DNA of 64,000 bases from Massilia aurea (lineage in GTDB: Bacteria; Pseudomonadota; Gammaproteobacteria; Burkholderiales; Burkholderiaceae_D): contig NZ_JANUGZ010000003.1 in the NCBI RefSeq assembly GCF_024753205.1, positions 496,001-560,000 of the forward strand, given 5' to 3'. Shown here piece after piece: positions 35,043-43,680 of the stretch. Numbering within the stretch: the stretch's first letter is position 1; the number at the start of each line of letters is the position of its first letter. A program made the translations under genes and the position numbers. Under the pieces are notes generated by a model. The model was given only the letters and a program-made list of their open reading frames with translations. It had not been told where the DNA came from and searched no databases.

Positions 35043-36005
35043 CCACCCCACCCGCTTGAACTTGCGATACAGGTAGCCGCACACGCACACCATCGTCAGC
35101 ATCGCGAACGGGTAACCATACTTCCATTTCAGCTCGGGCATGAATTCGAAGTTCATGCCCCATACACCGGCGAACGCCGTAAACACCGCGAAGATCGCCG
35201 CGTACGACGCCAGCTTCTTGCTCACTTCGTTTTCTTCGATCGCCACCATCGACAGCGTCACCTGGATCGCGGTATTGATCGTGTCGCGCACGGCGTCCAG
35301 TCGGCCGGCGATGCGGTGCAGGTGGTCGTGCACGTCACGGAAGTATTCCTGGGTCTCGTCCACCACGGCCGGCACGCGCCCGCCGTACAGGCGCCCCAGC
35401 GCATCCATCAGCGGCACCACGGCGTGGCGCAGCGTCTGGGCCTTGCGCTTCAGGTCGTACAGGCGCTCGACATTGTCGCGCTGCTTGCCCTGCATGGAAA
35501 AGATATGGTCTTCGATCGATTCGAGCTCGGATTCGAGCGTGTCGACCACGGGGAAATAACGGTCGACGACGGCGTCGACCAGCGCGTACAGCACGAAGCC
35601 CGCGCCTTTTCTGAGCTGGTGCGGCTCGCGCTCGGCGCGCGCGCGCACGCCGAGAAAACCCTGATTGGCATCGCGCCGCACCGACAGCACGTAATTGGGG
35701 CCGGCGAAGACGGACAACTGACCAACACACATTTCATCGCCCGCCAGTTCGACGATCTGCACGACGACGAACAGCGAGTCGCCATATTCTTCGAGCTTGG
35801 GCCTTTGGTGACCGCGCAGCGCGTCTTCCACCGCCAGTTCGTGCAGGCCGAATTCTTCCTGCATCAGGGCGATGTCGGCAGGGTCCGGGTCGCGCAGTGC
35901 AACCCAGACAAAGGTGTCCTCCAGCTTGATGTATTCGCTGATATCCTCGACCGGGATATCGGATAGCTTTTTGCCTTCCTGGTAGGCGACGCAATTGATC
36001 AGCAT
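35037..36005 (-). CDS. corA: Magnesium/cobalt transporter CorA
   Basis: 322 residues. Long N-terminal cytoplasmic domain with the charged helices (FPVVDTLESELESIEDHIFS, LKRKAQTLRHAVVPLMDALG), then two C-terminal membrane helices. The signature loop is present as WGMNFEF, where most relatives have YGMNF; the trailing MPELKWKYGYP is typical. The protein forms a pentameric magnesium channel in the inner membrane. Convergent with the RhtA-like gene, with stop codons overlapping. ntrC lies immediately upstream on the same strand (70 bp). Confidence 0.94.
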   Translation of the reverse strand: MLINCVAYQEGKKLSDIPVEDISEYIKLEDTFVWVALRDPDPADIALMQEEFGLHELAVEDALRGHQRPKLEEYGDSLFVVVQIVELAGDEMCVGQLSVFAGPNYVLSVRRDANQGFLGVRARAEREPHQLRKGAGFVLYALVDAVVDRYFPVVDTLESELESIEDHIFSMQGKQRDNVERLYDLKRKAQTLRHAVVPLMDALGRLYGGRVPAVVDETQEYFRDVHDHLHRIAGRLDAVRDTINTAIQVTLSMVAIEENEVSKKLASYAAIFAVFTAFAGVWGMNFEFMPELKWKYGYPFAMLTMVCVCGYLYRKFKRVGWL

Positions 36006-36075
36006 TGAGTAGAAAATGAAACGGGCGCAGCGCGCCGATGCAGGACTTTACACCAACGCCCTGCCATCTAAAAGC

Positions 36076-37584
36076 TTACTCTTCGCGCGCGCCGTCGATC
36101 CCCAGTTCCACGATCTTGCGCGTGATGGTGTTGCGCCCGATCCCGAGCCGCATGGCCGCATCGTTCTTGCGCCCATGCGTGTGCTTGAGCGCCGTGCGGA
36201 TCAGCGCCGATTCGAACTGGCGGCCCAGGATATCCATCACGTCCATCTGCCCTGCGCTGAGCATGCCGGCCGCCTGCAGTTCGAGCAGCCCCAGCCAGCC
36301 TTCGGGCGACTGCGCGCCGGCTGTCTGCAACACGACGCCACCGCCGGATGCCATTGGCTGCGCACCGGCGCTGACGATGCCGTCGGACAGCGGCACCACG
36401 TTCGGCACGCTGCTCCCTGTCAGCGGCGCCGAGCCCTGGGTCAGGTCGCGCGGCAGGTCCTTGACTTCCACGGTCTGGCCCGGGGCCATCACGGTGATCC
36501 AGTTGCACAGGTTTTCCAGCTGGCGCACATTGCCCGGCAGCTCGAGACCCGACAGGAAGCGCATTGCCTGCTCGCTCATGCGCTTGGGTTCCACCCCCAA
36601 TTGGTGCGCACTTTGCACCAGGAAGTGGCGCGTAAGAACAGGAATGTCTTCGTTGCGTTCGCGCAGCGACGGCAGGCGCAGGCGGATCACGTTCAGGCGG
36701 TGGTACAAGTCTTCGCGGAACAAGCCGTCGCGCACGCGCTGCTCGAGGTTCTGGTGGGTGGCGGCAATCACGCGCACATTGGCCTTGACCGGCTGGTGGC
36801 CGCCCACGCGATAAAAGTGACCATCGGACAGCACGCGCAGCAAACGCGTCTGCAGGTCGAACGGCATGTCGCCGATTTCGTCGAGAAACAGCGTGCCGTC
36901 TTCGGCCTGCTCGAAGCGGCCGCGCCGCATCGCCTGCGCGCCGGTGAACGCGCCGCGCTCGTGGCCGAACAGCTCGGATTCGAGCAGGTCCTTCGGGATC
37001 GCTGCCGTGTTGAGCGCGATGAACGGCTGCTGCGCGCGCGGGCTGTGCTTGTGCAGCGCGCGCGCCACCAGTTCCTTGCCCGTACCCGATTCGCCCGTGA
37101 TCAGCACCGTGACATTCGACTGCGACAGGCGGCCGATGGCGCGAAACACTTCCTGCATCGCCGGCGCGTGGCCGAGGATCTCGGGGGTTTCGGCCGGTGG
37201 GGCTTCGACGCTCGCTTCGCGCAAACTCTCCTCTAACGCGCGCCGGATCAGCGATACGGCCTTGTCGATATCGAATGGCTTGGCCAGGTAATCAAAGGCG
37301 CCGCCCTGGAACGAAGACACCGCCGAATCGAGGTCCGAGAACGCGGTGATGATGATGACCGGCAGGCCCGGATGGCGTTCCTTGACGGCTTGCAGCAGAT
37401 CGATGCCGGATTCGCCCGGCATGCGGATGTCCGACACCAGCACTTGCGGCGTGTCGGTTTCAAAGGCGGTCATGGCTTCGCGCGCATTGGCGAAGCTGCG
37501 GGTCTCCAGACTTTCGCGTGCCAGGGCTTTTTCAAGGACCCAGCGAATCGATGCGTCGTCGTCGACAATCCAGATTGGTTTCAT
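36076..37584 (-). CDS. ntrC: Nitrogen regulator NtrC (sigma-54 activator)
   Basis: 502 residues from ATG 37584, where GGGAAG precedes and the receiver domain begins MKPIWIVDDDASIRWVLEKA. The phospho-acceptor is Asp52 (VSDIRMPG). The central AAA+ sigma-54 activation domain shows GESGTGKE, GHERGAFTGA and DGTLFLDEIGDMP. The C-terminal Fis-type helix-turn-helix reads HTHGRKNDAAMRLGIGRNTI. A linker of about 70 Gly/Ser/Val-rich residues separates AAA+ and DNA-binding parts. Phosphorylated by NtrB under nitrogen limitation, it activates sigma-54 promoters such as that of glnA in this window. Confidence 0.97.
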   Translation of the reverse strand: MKPIWIVDDDASIRWVLEKALARESLETRSFANAREAMTAFETDTPQVLVSDIRMPGESGIDLLQAVKERHPGLPVIIITAFSDLDSAVSSFQGGAFDYLAKPFDIDKAVSLIRRALEESLREASVEAPPAETPEILGHAPAMQEVFRAIGRLSQSNVTVLITGESGTGKELVARALHKHSPRAQQPFIALNTAAIPKDLLESELFGHERGAFTGAQAMRRGRFEQAEDGTLFLDEIGDMPFDLQTRLLRVLSDGHFYRVGGHQPVKANVRVIAATHQNLEQRVRDGLFREDLYHRLNVIRLRLPSLRERNEDIPVLTRHFLVQSAHQLGVEPKRMSEQAMRFLSGLELPGNVRQLENLCNWITVMAPGQTVEVKDLPRDLTQGSAPLTGSSVPNVVPLSDGIVSAGAQPMASGGGVVLQTAGAQSPEGWLGLLELQAAGMLSAGQMDVMDILGRQFESALIRTALKHTHGRKNDAAMRLGIGRNTITRKIVELGIDGAREE

Positions 37585-37649
37585 GGTTTCGTGCTTCCCG
37601 CAACATGGATTCAATAAAGGACTGGCCGGTGCGGTCCGCTATATCCCGC

Positions 37650-38750
37650 TTATGGCAGGGGCAGCAGGATCCTGAAATCCGTCAGTCCAGGCCGGCTTTC
37701 GCACTCGATCACACCCAGGTGTTGCTGCACAAACGTTTGCGCCAGCGTCAGCCCGAGGCCACTCCCGCCGTCACGCCCGGATACGAGCGGATAGAAAATG
37801 CGGTCGCGGATATCGGGCGCGATGCCCGGTCCATTGTCAATGATATGCAAGTCTAATGCCAGCCCGTAGCGGACCTTGGCCAGCGTGACCTGGCGCGCCA
37901 CGCGGGTGCGTAAAACGATCTCGGCGTCGCCCTGCGCAATGCGCCCGGCGACGGCCTGCGCGGCGTTGTGGGCGATGTTCAGCACCACCTGGATCAGCTG
38001 CTCCATATCGCCGCGAAACTCGGGAATCGATGCATCGTAATCGCGCCTGATTGAGAGCCCCTGCGGGAATTCGGCCAGGATCAGGCTGCGCACGCGCTCG
38101 CACACTTCGTGGATATTGACGTCGCCGACGATGTGCGGCTTGCGGTGCGGCGCCAGCAGGCGGTCGACCAGCGTTTGCAGGCGGTCCGCTTCCTTGATGA
38201 TCACCTGCGTGTATTCCTGCAGCTCCAGCAAATGGTGCGGCGGCAGCTCGAGTTCGAGCAATTGCGCCGCGCCGCGGATGCCGCCCAGCGGGTTCTTGAT
38301 CTCGTGCGCCAGGTTGCGGATCAGTTCCTTGTTGGCTTGGCTCTGGTCCATCAGGCGCTCTTCGCGGTCGAGCTTTAACTGCTGGACGTTCTCGCGCAGC
38401 TCGATCAGTGCCGTGCCATCACCCAGCGCGCTGACGATGCTGTTCACGTGCAGCGGTTCGCGCCCGCTCCTTTGCAGCGTCAGGTCCTGGCGCAGATCGG
38501 CGTATTGGTGCACCAGCGCCTGCGTGATCAACACGCCAATCTCGACGCCATTGGTAAACAGCTCAGGCAGGCGATGGCGCTGCAACGACTTGAACGACAG
38601 CTCCATCAGGTTTTCGGCGGCGGCATTGGCATACACCACCTCGCCATCGGGCCCGGTCATCATCACGGCCGAGGCCAGCAAGTCCAGGCCGGCATAACGG
38701 GCCGGGTTGCCCGGGTCGTACACGGGTGGGGCCATCGGAGGCAGGGTCAT
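37650..38750 (-). CDS. ntrB: Nitrogen sensor histidine kinase NtrB
   Basis: 366 residues, soluble. N-terminal PAS-like domain (residues about 18-125), then the H-box LIRNLAHEIKNPLGGIRGAA with phospho-acceptor His149, N-box VVLNIAHNAAQAV, and G-boxes DNGPGI and GGSGLGLTLAQT. With PII it switches between kinase and phosphatase of NtrC. Its ATG overlaps the TGA of the upstream DUF4124 gene (ATGA), so translation is coupled. ntrC follows after 65 bp. Confidence 0.97.
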   Translation of the reverse strand: MTLPPMAPPVYDPGNPARYAGLDLLASAVMMTGPDGEVVYANAAAENLMELSFKSLQRHRLPELFTNGVEIGVLITQALVHQYADLRQDLTLQRSGREPLHVNSIVSALGDGTALIELRENVQQLKLDREERLMDQSQANKELIRNLAHEIKNPLGGIRGAAQLLELELPPHHLLELQEYTQVIIKEADRLQTLVDRLLAPHRKPHIVGDVNIHEVCERVRSLILAEFPQGLSIRRDYDASIPEFRGDMEQLIQVVLNIAHNAAQAVAGRIAQGDAEIVLRTRVARQVTLAKVRYGLALDLHIIDNGPGIAPDIRDRIFYPLVSGRDGGSGLGLTLAQTFVQQHLGVIECESRPGLTDFRILLPLP

Positions 38751-39295
38751 CTGATATTACCGATCTCGCGCCGGAGCGCTTCGATATTGCGTTCGCTGCG
38801 GTTGATTTCGTCGCGCATGGACGCCACGCGCTCCTGGTATTTGGCGTAGTTGCGCTCGTTGCCCTGGCGCTCCGGCTCGCCGTTGTTGAAGACGCGCTTG
38901 AGGTCGGTGAGCTTGCGTTCTTCCATGCGCAGTTCATCGCCCAGAATCTCGCGCCGGTCGTCGTCGCGGGCGCGCTGCAGCACGTTGTCCACGCGCGGGA
39001 AGTTCGACTGGGCCGCGCTCGGCGCCGCCGTCGGGGCGGAATTCGACGCGGATGACCCGCCCCCACCACCCGCCGAGCGCGGTGCCGGAATCGGGGCCGA
39101 GGCTGCCGGCGGCGCGCTGTAGCCGGTGTCGATCAGCTGGCACTTGCCGACCTTGGTGTCGGTGTACAGCGGCCGGCCATTGGCATCGGTACAACGGTAG
39201 ATTTGCGCGTGCGCACTGGCGCACAGCAGCACTGAGGCAAACACGGCGGTAAAAACGGCCACACTGGCCTGAAACACACTATTTGTCATTCCCAT
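38747..39295 (-). CDS. DUF4124-type secreted protein in the ntr operon
   Basis: About 182 residues from ATG 39295 (ATG 39289 is equally possible; the open frame extends further up but over the glnA terminator). Signal peptide (VFASVLLCASAHAQ), then IYRCTDANGRPLYTDTKVGKC, the short beta module of DUF4124 proteins, then a Pro/Ala/Gly/Ser linker, then a charged C-terminal coiled coil (about 115-180, rich in Glu/Arg). Function unknown. It sits between glnA and ntrB on the same strand and overlaps ntrB by 4 bp, an arrangement recurrent in Burkholderiales as far as I know. Confidence 0.82.
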   Translation of the reverse strand: MGMTNSVFQASVAVFTAVFASVLLCASAHAQIYRCTDANGRPLYTDTKVGKCQLIDTGYSAPPAASAPIPAPRSAGGGGGSSASNSAPTAAPSAAQSNFPRVDNVLQRARDDDRREILGDELRMEERKLTDLKRVFNNGEPERQGNERNYAKYQERVASMRDEINRSERNIEALRREIGNIR

Positions 39296-39371
39296 CCCGG
39301 TTGGTCGCAAGGGCACGCTATTGTAGATGCGCCCGACTATACCCCAAGGAATATAAACCCCAAGCAACAAA

Positions 39372-39404
39372 AAACGCGGGGAAAGCATGGCTTTCCCCGC
39401 GTTT
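39372..39404 (-). terminator. Intrinsic terminator of glnA
   Basis: Perfect 15-bp stem AAACGCGGGGAAAGC / GCTTTCCCCGCGTTT with a three-base loop, followed on the minus strand by a T-run. It lies about 55 bp after glnA and separates it from the DUF4124-ntrB-ntrC unit, which may still receive read-through. Confidence 0.9.
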
Positions 39405-39458
39405 GTTCTACCCGCCAGGCTGGCGCGATGCATATCCGCGCCAGCCTGGATAGACCGA

Positions 39459-40874
39459 TTACGACGAGTAGTACATGTCGAATTCGGCTGGGTGCGGGGT
39501 CATGCGCATGCGCTGGACTTCCTGCATCTTCAGTTCGATGTAGGCATCGATCATGCTGTCGCTGAACACGCCGCCACGGGTCAGGAACTCGCGGTCTTCG
39601 TTCAGTGCGTCCAGTGCTTCTTCCAGCGATGCGCACACCGTCGGGATCAGCTTGTCTTCTTCAGGCGGCAGATGGTACAGGTCTTTCGTTGCCGCTTCGC
39701 CCGGGTGGATCTTGTTCTGGATACCATCCAGACCGGCCATCATCAGTGCAGCGAAGCACAGGTAGACGTTGGCCAGTGGATCCGGGAAACGCGTCTCGAT
39801 GCGACGGCCTTTCGGGTTCGCCACGTGCGGGATGCGGATCGAGGCCGAACGGTTACGGGCCGAATACGCCAGCTTGACCGGGGCTTCGAAGCCTGGCACC
39901 AGGCGCTTGTACGAGTTGGTGCCTGGATTGGTGATCGCGTTCAGGGCGCGGGCGTGCTTGATGATGCCGCCGATGTAGAACAGCGCCGTGTCCGACAGAC
40001 CTGCATAGCCGTCGCCTGCGAACAGGTTCTTGCCGTCTTTCCAGATCGACTGGTGCACGTGCATGCCCGAACCGTTATCGCCAGCCATTGGCTTTGGCAT
40101 GAAGGTCGCGGTCTTGCCGTAGCTGTGGGCCACGTTCCAGATCACGTATTTCATGTTCTGGGTCCAGTCGGCGCGCTCGATCAGCGTCGAGAACTTGGTG
40201 CCGATTTCATTCTGGCCGGCGCCGGCGACTTCGTGGTGGTGCACTTCGACCGGGATGCCCATCGATTCGAGGATCAGGCACATTTCCGAGCGCATGTCCT
40301 GGAACGAGTCGACTGGTGGCACTGGGAAATAGCCGCCCTTCACGCCTGGACGGTGACCGCTGTTACCGCCTTCGAATTCCTTGTCGGTCGACCACGATGC
40401 TTCTTCGGAATCGATCTTGACGAAGCAACCCGACATGTCCAGCTTCCAGCGCACGGCGTCGAAGATGAAGAACTCTGGCTCTGGGCCGAAGTAGGCGGTG
40501 TCGCCGATGCCCGACGATTTCAGGTAGGCTTCAGCGCGCTTGGCGATCGAGCGCGGATCGCGGTCGTAGCCTTTGCCGTCCGATGGCTCGACGACGTCGC
40601 ACTGCATGAACAGCGTGGTCTCTTCCATGAACGGGTCGATATTGGCGGTGTTTGCATCCGGGATCAGGAGCATGTCCGACGCTTCAATACCTTTCCAGCC
40701 GGCGATCGACGAACCGTCGAAGGCGTGGCCGGATTCGAATTTGTCCAGGTCGAAGTGCGACACCGGGACCGTGACGTGTTGTTCCTTGCCGCGGGTATCG
40801 GCGAAGCGTAAATCAACGAATTTGACTTCGTTGTCTTTGACCATTTGCATTACATCTGCGGCGGACTTTGCCAT
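39459..40874 (-). CDS. glnA: Glutamine synthetase type I
   Basis: 471 residues. Makes glutamine from glutamate, ammonia and ATP as a dodecamer. Seen: beta-grasp N-terminus with [11 protein letters not shown], metal and ATP motifs [11 protein letters not shown] and [14 protein letters not shown] (NGSGMH), [17 protein letters not shown], and the adenylylation tyrosine Tyr400 in [10 protein letters not shown], the substrate of GlnE in this window. AGGAG lies six bases before ATG 40874. Upstream are a sigma-54 promoter and three NtrC-like sites, so expression should rise under nitrogen limitation. Confidence 0.98.
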   Translation of the reverse strand: MAKSAADVMQMVKDNEVKFVDLRFADTRGKEQHVTVPVSHFDLDKFESGHAFDGSSIAGWKGIEASDMLLIPDANTANIDPFMEETTLFMQCDVVEPSDGKGYDRDPRSIAKRAEAYLKSSGIGDTAYFGPEPEFFIFDAVRWKLDMSGCFVKIDSEEASWSTDKEFEGGNSGHRPGVKGGYFPVPPVDSFQDMRSEMCLILESMGIPVEVHHHEVAGAGQNEIGTKFSTLIERADWTQNMKYVIWNVAHSYGKTATFMPKPMAGDNGSGMHVHQSIWKDGKNLFAGDGYAGLSDTALFYIGGIIKHARALNAITNPGTNSYKRLVPGFEAPVKLAYSARNRSASIRIPHVANPKGRRIETRFPDPLANVYLCFAALMMAGLDGIQNKIHPGEAATKDLYHLPPEEDKLIPTVCASLEEALDALNEDREFLTRGGVFSDSMIDAYIELKMQEVQRMRMTPHPAEFDMYYSS

Positions 40875-40938
40875 TCGGAATCTCCTAATTGAAAAAAGGA
40901 TGTCAGTCTATGCGAACCGACAACTTGCATCATGATGA

Positions 40939-40955
40939 AGCACGAAATGTGCCAA
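40939..40955 (-). promoter_or_regulatory. Sigma-54 promoter of glnA
   Basis: On the minus strand TTGGCACATTTCGTGCT. The GG and GC doublets are exactly ten bases apart, as required for sigma-54, and the -24 element TTGGCAC is perfect. The start of transcription would be near 40928, giving a leader of about 54 bases. Confidence 0.85.
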
Positions 40956-41017
40956 CTGGATGTCAACGACGATGCCAACTTCAGTGCATGAGGCTATGCG
41001 CAAATCGTTCTTGGGCA

Positions 41018-41035
41018 ATGGGTTAGTTTACCCAT
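41018..41035. repeat. Palindromic element between NtrC sites and glnA promoter
   Basis: ATGGGT-N6-ACCCAT, a possible protein-binding site about 65-80 bp upstream of the -24 element. The protein that might bind is unknown. Confidence 0.35.
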
Positions 41036-41084
41036 AAAATCGCCTCGACCGGGGTGTATGGCAAGATTTACCTGGACGGCGATT

Positions 41085-41101
41085 TGCACCACGAGTGAGC
41101 A
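41085..41101 (-). promoter_or_regulatory. Candidate NtrC site, glnA-proximal
   Basis: TGCACCACGAGTGAGCA, compared with the enteric consensus TGCACCA-N3-TGGTGCA. The left half is perfect; the right matches four of seven. It is about 130 bp upstream of the sigma-54 promoter. Confidence 0.5.
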
Positions 41102-41113
41102 ATTCTACGTGCT

Positions 41114-41130
41114 TGCACCAATTCAGCGCA
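41114..41130 (-). promoter_or_regulatory. Candidate NtrC site, middle
   Basis: TGCACCAATTCAGCGCA. The left half is perfect; the right matches four of seven. Starts 29 bp from the proximal site. Confidence 0.45.
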
Positions 41131-41138
41131 TTCGACTG

Positions 41139-41155
41139 CGCTCCAGGATGGTGCA
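41139..41155 (-). promoter_or_regulatory. Candidate NtrC site, distal and strongest
   Basis: CGCTCCAGGATGGTGCA. The right half TGGTGCA is perfect and the left matches five of seven, giving 12 of 14 informative positions. It is also only 36 bp upstream of the divergent rhodanese start. Confidence 0.6.
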
Positions 41156-41190
41156 TTGACGATGACAAATGATGAATGGAGCAACCTGAC

Positions 41191-41646
41191 ATGACCAAAG
41201 AACAGATTCTCACGGCGGCGCGCCAGCGTGGCGCTGACCAGCCCTATGCTGGTGCAGTCACGCCTCAGGAAGCGTTCGACCTGCTCCAGAGCGGCCCGGA
41301 CGTCAAGCTGGTCGATGTGCGCACCAACGCCGAACGCGACTGGGTGGGGCGCGTCGCGATCGGCCAGGCGCAGCATCTGGCGGTGCAGTGGGCCACCTAC
41401 CCGGGTGGCGCGCCCAATCCCGACTTCGGCGCCCAGCTCGAACAGGTAGCCGGCAAGGACGACGTGCTGCTGTTCCTGTGCCGCTCGGGCGTGCGCTCGC
41501 GCCACAGCGCGCGTGTGGCGACCGAGCTGGGCTATGCAAACGCCTTCGACATCCTGGAAGGGTTCGAAGGCGATCGCGACGGCGAAGGCCACCGCAAGAC
41601 GATCGGCGGCTGGTGCACGGCCGGCTTGCCGTGGGTCGGCGCCTGA
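41191..41646 (+). CDS. Single-domain rhodanese-like sulfurtransferase
   Basis: 151 residues from ATG 41191 (GGAG nine bases upstream; an ATG at 41176 is possible). One rhodanese domain with VTPQEAFDLLQSGPDVKLVD, the VRTNAERDWVG segment and the active-site loop LFLCRSGVRSRHSA with Cys97. Such proteins carry persulfide sulfur between partners; the acceptor is unknown. The family member with a long insert WATYPGGAPNPDFGAQL is common in Burkholderiales. The start lies beside the distal NtrC-like site of the divergent glnA, so shared nitrogen control is possible. It is convergent with the next gene, with one base between stops. Confidence 0.88.
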   Translation: MTKEQILTAARQRGADQPYAGAVTPQEAFDLLQSGPDVKLVDVRTNAERDWVGRVAIGQAQHLAVQWATYPGGAPNPDFGAQLEQVAGKDDVLLFLCRSGVRSRHSARVATELGYANAFDILEGFEGDRDGEGHRKTIGGWCTAGLPWVGA

Positions 41647-41647
41647 C

Positions 41648-43609
41648 CTAGTTGGCGCTACCCGGGTTCGGCAGCACCATCAGCTCCAGCCCGGAGGCCG
41701 TTCCTGGCGCGTGGTACAGGCGCTGGGTCGCCTTCTTGAAGTCGCCGGGCTTGGCGTCGGGAATGCGCATGAACGTTTGCGGATTCAGATCGATCAGCGG
41801 GAACCACGAACTCTGCACCTGCACCATGATCCGGTGACCGCGCCGGAAGGTGTGGTTCACCTGGCCCAGTTCGTACTTGATTGGCTCGACCTTGCCCGGC
41901 ACGAACGGTTCGGGCTTTTCATAGCTGTTGCGGAACTTGCCGCGCAGCGGATTGCCACGCACCAGTTGCTGGAAGCCACCCAGACTCACCGCGGGCGGGC
42001 CGACATCGCCGCCCCGCTCCCCTGCCGGGGTCGGGAAGCTGGCCGGGTAGACGTCGATCAGCTTGACGACCCAGTCGGCGTCGGTCCCGCTTGTTGACAC
42101 GAACAGCTTGGGCCTGACCGGCCCGGCAACCGTCACATCCTCTTCCAGCACGGCGCTCTGGTACACCAGCACGTCGGGCCGGGTGGCGGCAAAGCGCTGG
42201 TCCGACACCATGTATTCGCGCGGTACACCCAGCGCCGGGTAGCCGATGTACGGCACCGGGCGCGCCGGGTCGGCCACGTATTCATCGAAGCCGGCGCCCG
42301 TGGTCGCGGCCGGCTGCTGCCAGCGCAGCGCGCCATTGGCGCCGAAGTACAGCGTGCGCGCCTTTGCCGGTTTCGGTGGCCAGGCGTCGTACTGGCGCCA
42401 GACATTCGAGCCCGTCTCGAACACGGTCACCGGCGCCAGCGTCTTGCCCGGCTTGACGCCCTTCAGGTGCTGCTCGAAGAACGGGAACTGGACCTCGCGC
42501 CGGAACCATTCGCTTGTTTTCGCGTCGAACTTGACGTGGCCAAGCCGGGCGCCATCGCCGCGCGCCCAGCCGCCGTGCACCCACGGGCCCACCACGAGGG
42601 CATGGTTGCCGCCCTTGTTCTGCGCTTCCAGCGCGCGGTGCACGATGAACGGGCCGGCGGCGTCTTCCGCATCGAACCAGCCGCCCACCGTCAGCACGGC
42701 CGCCTTGACGTTCTTGATGTGCGGGCCGATGGCGCGCTCTTTCCAGAAGCTGTCATACGTGTCGTGCTCGATGTTCGGCATGAACAGCTCGCGCTGCGTG
42801 TCGGTCATGGTCGCGGCGATATTCGCCAGCGTGCGGTGCTTCAGAAAATAATCGTAGCCGTCGGCCACGCCGTAATCGAATTCGCTGCCGGTTTTCGGCA
42901 GCGGGGTCGGATTCGGCGCTGCCGTGAAGGCCGCATAAAAGTCGAAGTTGGCAGCCAGCTTGAACGCGCCGCCGTGGTACGAATCGTCGCCCATATACAG
43001 GTCGGCAATCGGCGCCTGGGGCGAGGCCGCCTTGATCGCCGGATGCGAATCGATGACGCTGGCAGCGGCGTAGAAGCCCGGGTAGCTGATGCCCCAGATG
43101 CCGACCTTGCCGTTGTTGTTCGGGATGTTCTTGAGTAGCCAGGCCACCGTGTCGTACATATCGTCGCTCTCGCGGCCCTCCCCCTTGGCCGGCGTCGCCT
43201 TGCCGTGCGGCGTCATTTCCTGCCAGACGCCTTCGGACATATAGCGACCGCGCACATCCTGGCTCACGAAGATGTAGCCCGCTTCCTCGAATTCGCGCGA
43301 CGGCCCCAGCGACTCGGGCAGCCAGTCCACGCCGTAGCGCAGCTCACCTTCGGCGCGCACGCCGGCGCTGTACGGGGTGCGCTGCATCAGGAACGGGTAG
43401 CTGCGCGTGCTGTCCTTCGGCACGTAGACGACCGTGAACAACTGCACGCCGTCACGCATCGGGATCCGGTACTCATACTTGGTATAGGCTTCGCGCGTCG
43501 GGCGCTTGCTGTCTTTGGCGCTGTCCGCGGCAATTGCAGCAGACGGGATGGTCAGGCCAGCGGCAATGCAGAAGCCGAAAACAAGGGCGGGAAGCGTGCG
43601 GCGGATCAT
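41648..43609 (-). CDS. Secreted CocE/NonD-family hydrolase, alpha-amino acid ester hydrolase-like
   Basis: 653 residues with a signal peptide (through about AAIAADS, residue 30). Alpha/beta hydrolase of the X-Pro dipeptidyl-peptidase S15 group: nucleophile Ser175 in GISYPGFY, acid Asp313 in GWFDAEDAAGP and His345 in GPWVHGGW, followed by a C-terminal jelly-roll domain (NHTFRRGHRIMVQVQSSWFP). The acidic cluster after Asp313 and overall length fit alpha-amino acid ester hydrolases, which act on amino acid esters and beta-lactam side chains; a cocaine-esterase or peptidase role cannot be excluded. Likely periplasmic. Monocistronic. Confidence 0.87.
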   Translation of the reverse strand: MIRRTLPALVFGFCIAAGLTIPSAAIAADSAKDSKRPTREAYTKYEYRIPMRDGVQLFTVVYVPKDSTRSYPFLMQRTPYSAGVRAEGELRYGVDWLPESLGPSREFEEAGYIFVSQDVRGRYMSEGVWQEMTPHGKATPAKGEGRESDDMYDTVAWLLKNIPNNNGKVGIWGISYPGFYAAASVIDSHPAIKAASPQAPIADLYMGDDSYHGGAFKLAANFDFYAAFTAAPNPTPLPKTGSEFDYGVADGYDYFLKHRTLANIAATMTDTQRELFMPNIEHDTYDSFWKERAIGPHIKNVKAAVLTVGGWFDAEDAAGPFIVHRALEAQNKGGNHALVVGPWVHGGWARGDGARLGHVKFDAKTSEWFRREVQFPFFEQHLKGVKPGKTLAPVTVFETGSNVWRQYDAWPPKPAKARTLYFGANGALRWQQPAATTGAGFDEYVADPARPVPYIGYPALGVPREYMVSDQRFAATRPDVLVYQSAVLEEDVTVAGPVRPKLFVSTSGTDADWVVKLIDVYPASFPTPAGERGGDVGPPAVSLGGFQQLVRGNPLRGKFRNSYEKPEPFVPGKVEPIKYELGQVNHTFRRGHRIMVQVQSSWFPLIDLNPQTFMRIPDAKPGDFKKATQRLYHAPGTASGLELMVLPNPGSAN

Positions 43610-43680
43610 GACGGCCTTCGAAGAGATGACTGGGGACGCCAGTGTAATGGGATTCCCCGGTCAATTCCAAAAAGACATGC

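Larger units (their letters stand above)
40875..41190. other. Divergent control region between glnA and the rhodanese gene
   Basis: 316 bp holding the glnA sigma-54 promoter (40939-40955), a palindromic element (41018-41035) and three tandem NtrC-like sites (41085-41155). No gene. Confidence 0.8.

Noticed and set aside
39387..40811. 474-codon plus-strand frame opposite glnA
   Set aside because: Antisense shadow of a highly expressed, codon-biased gene.
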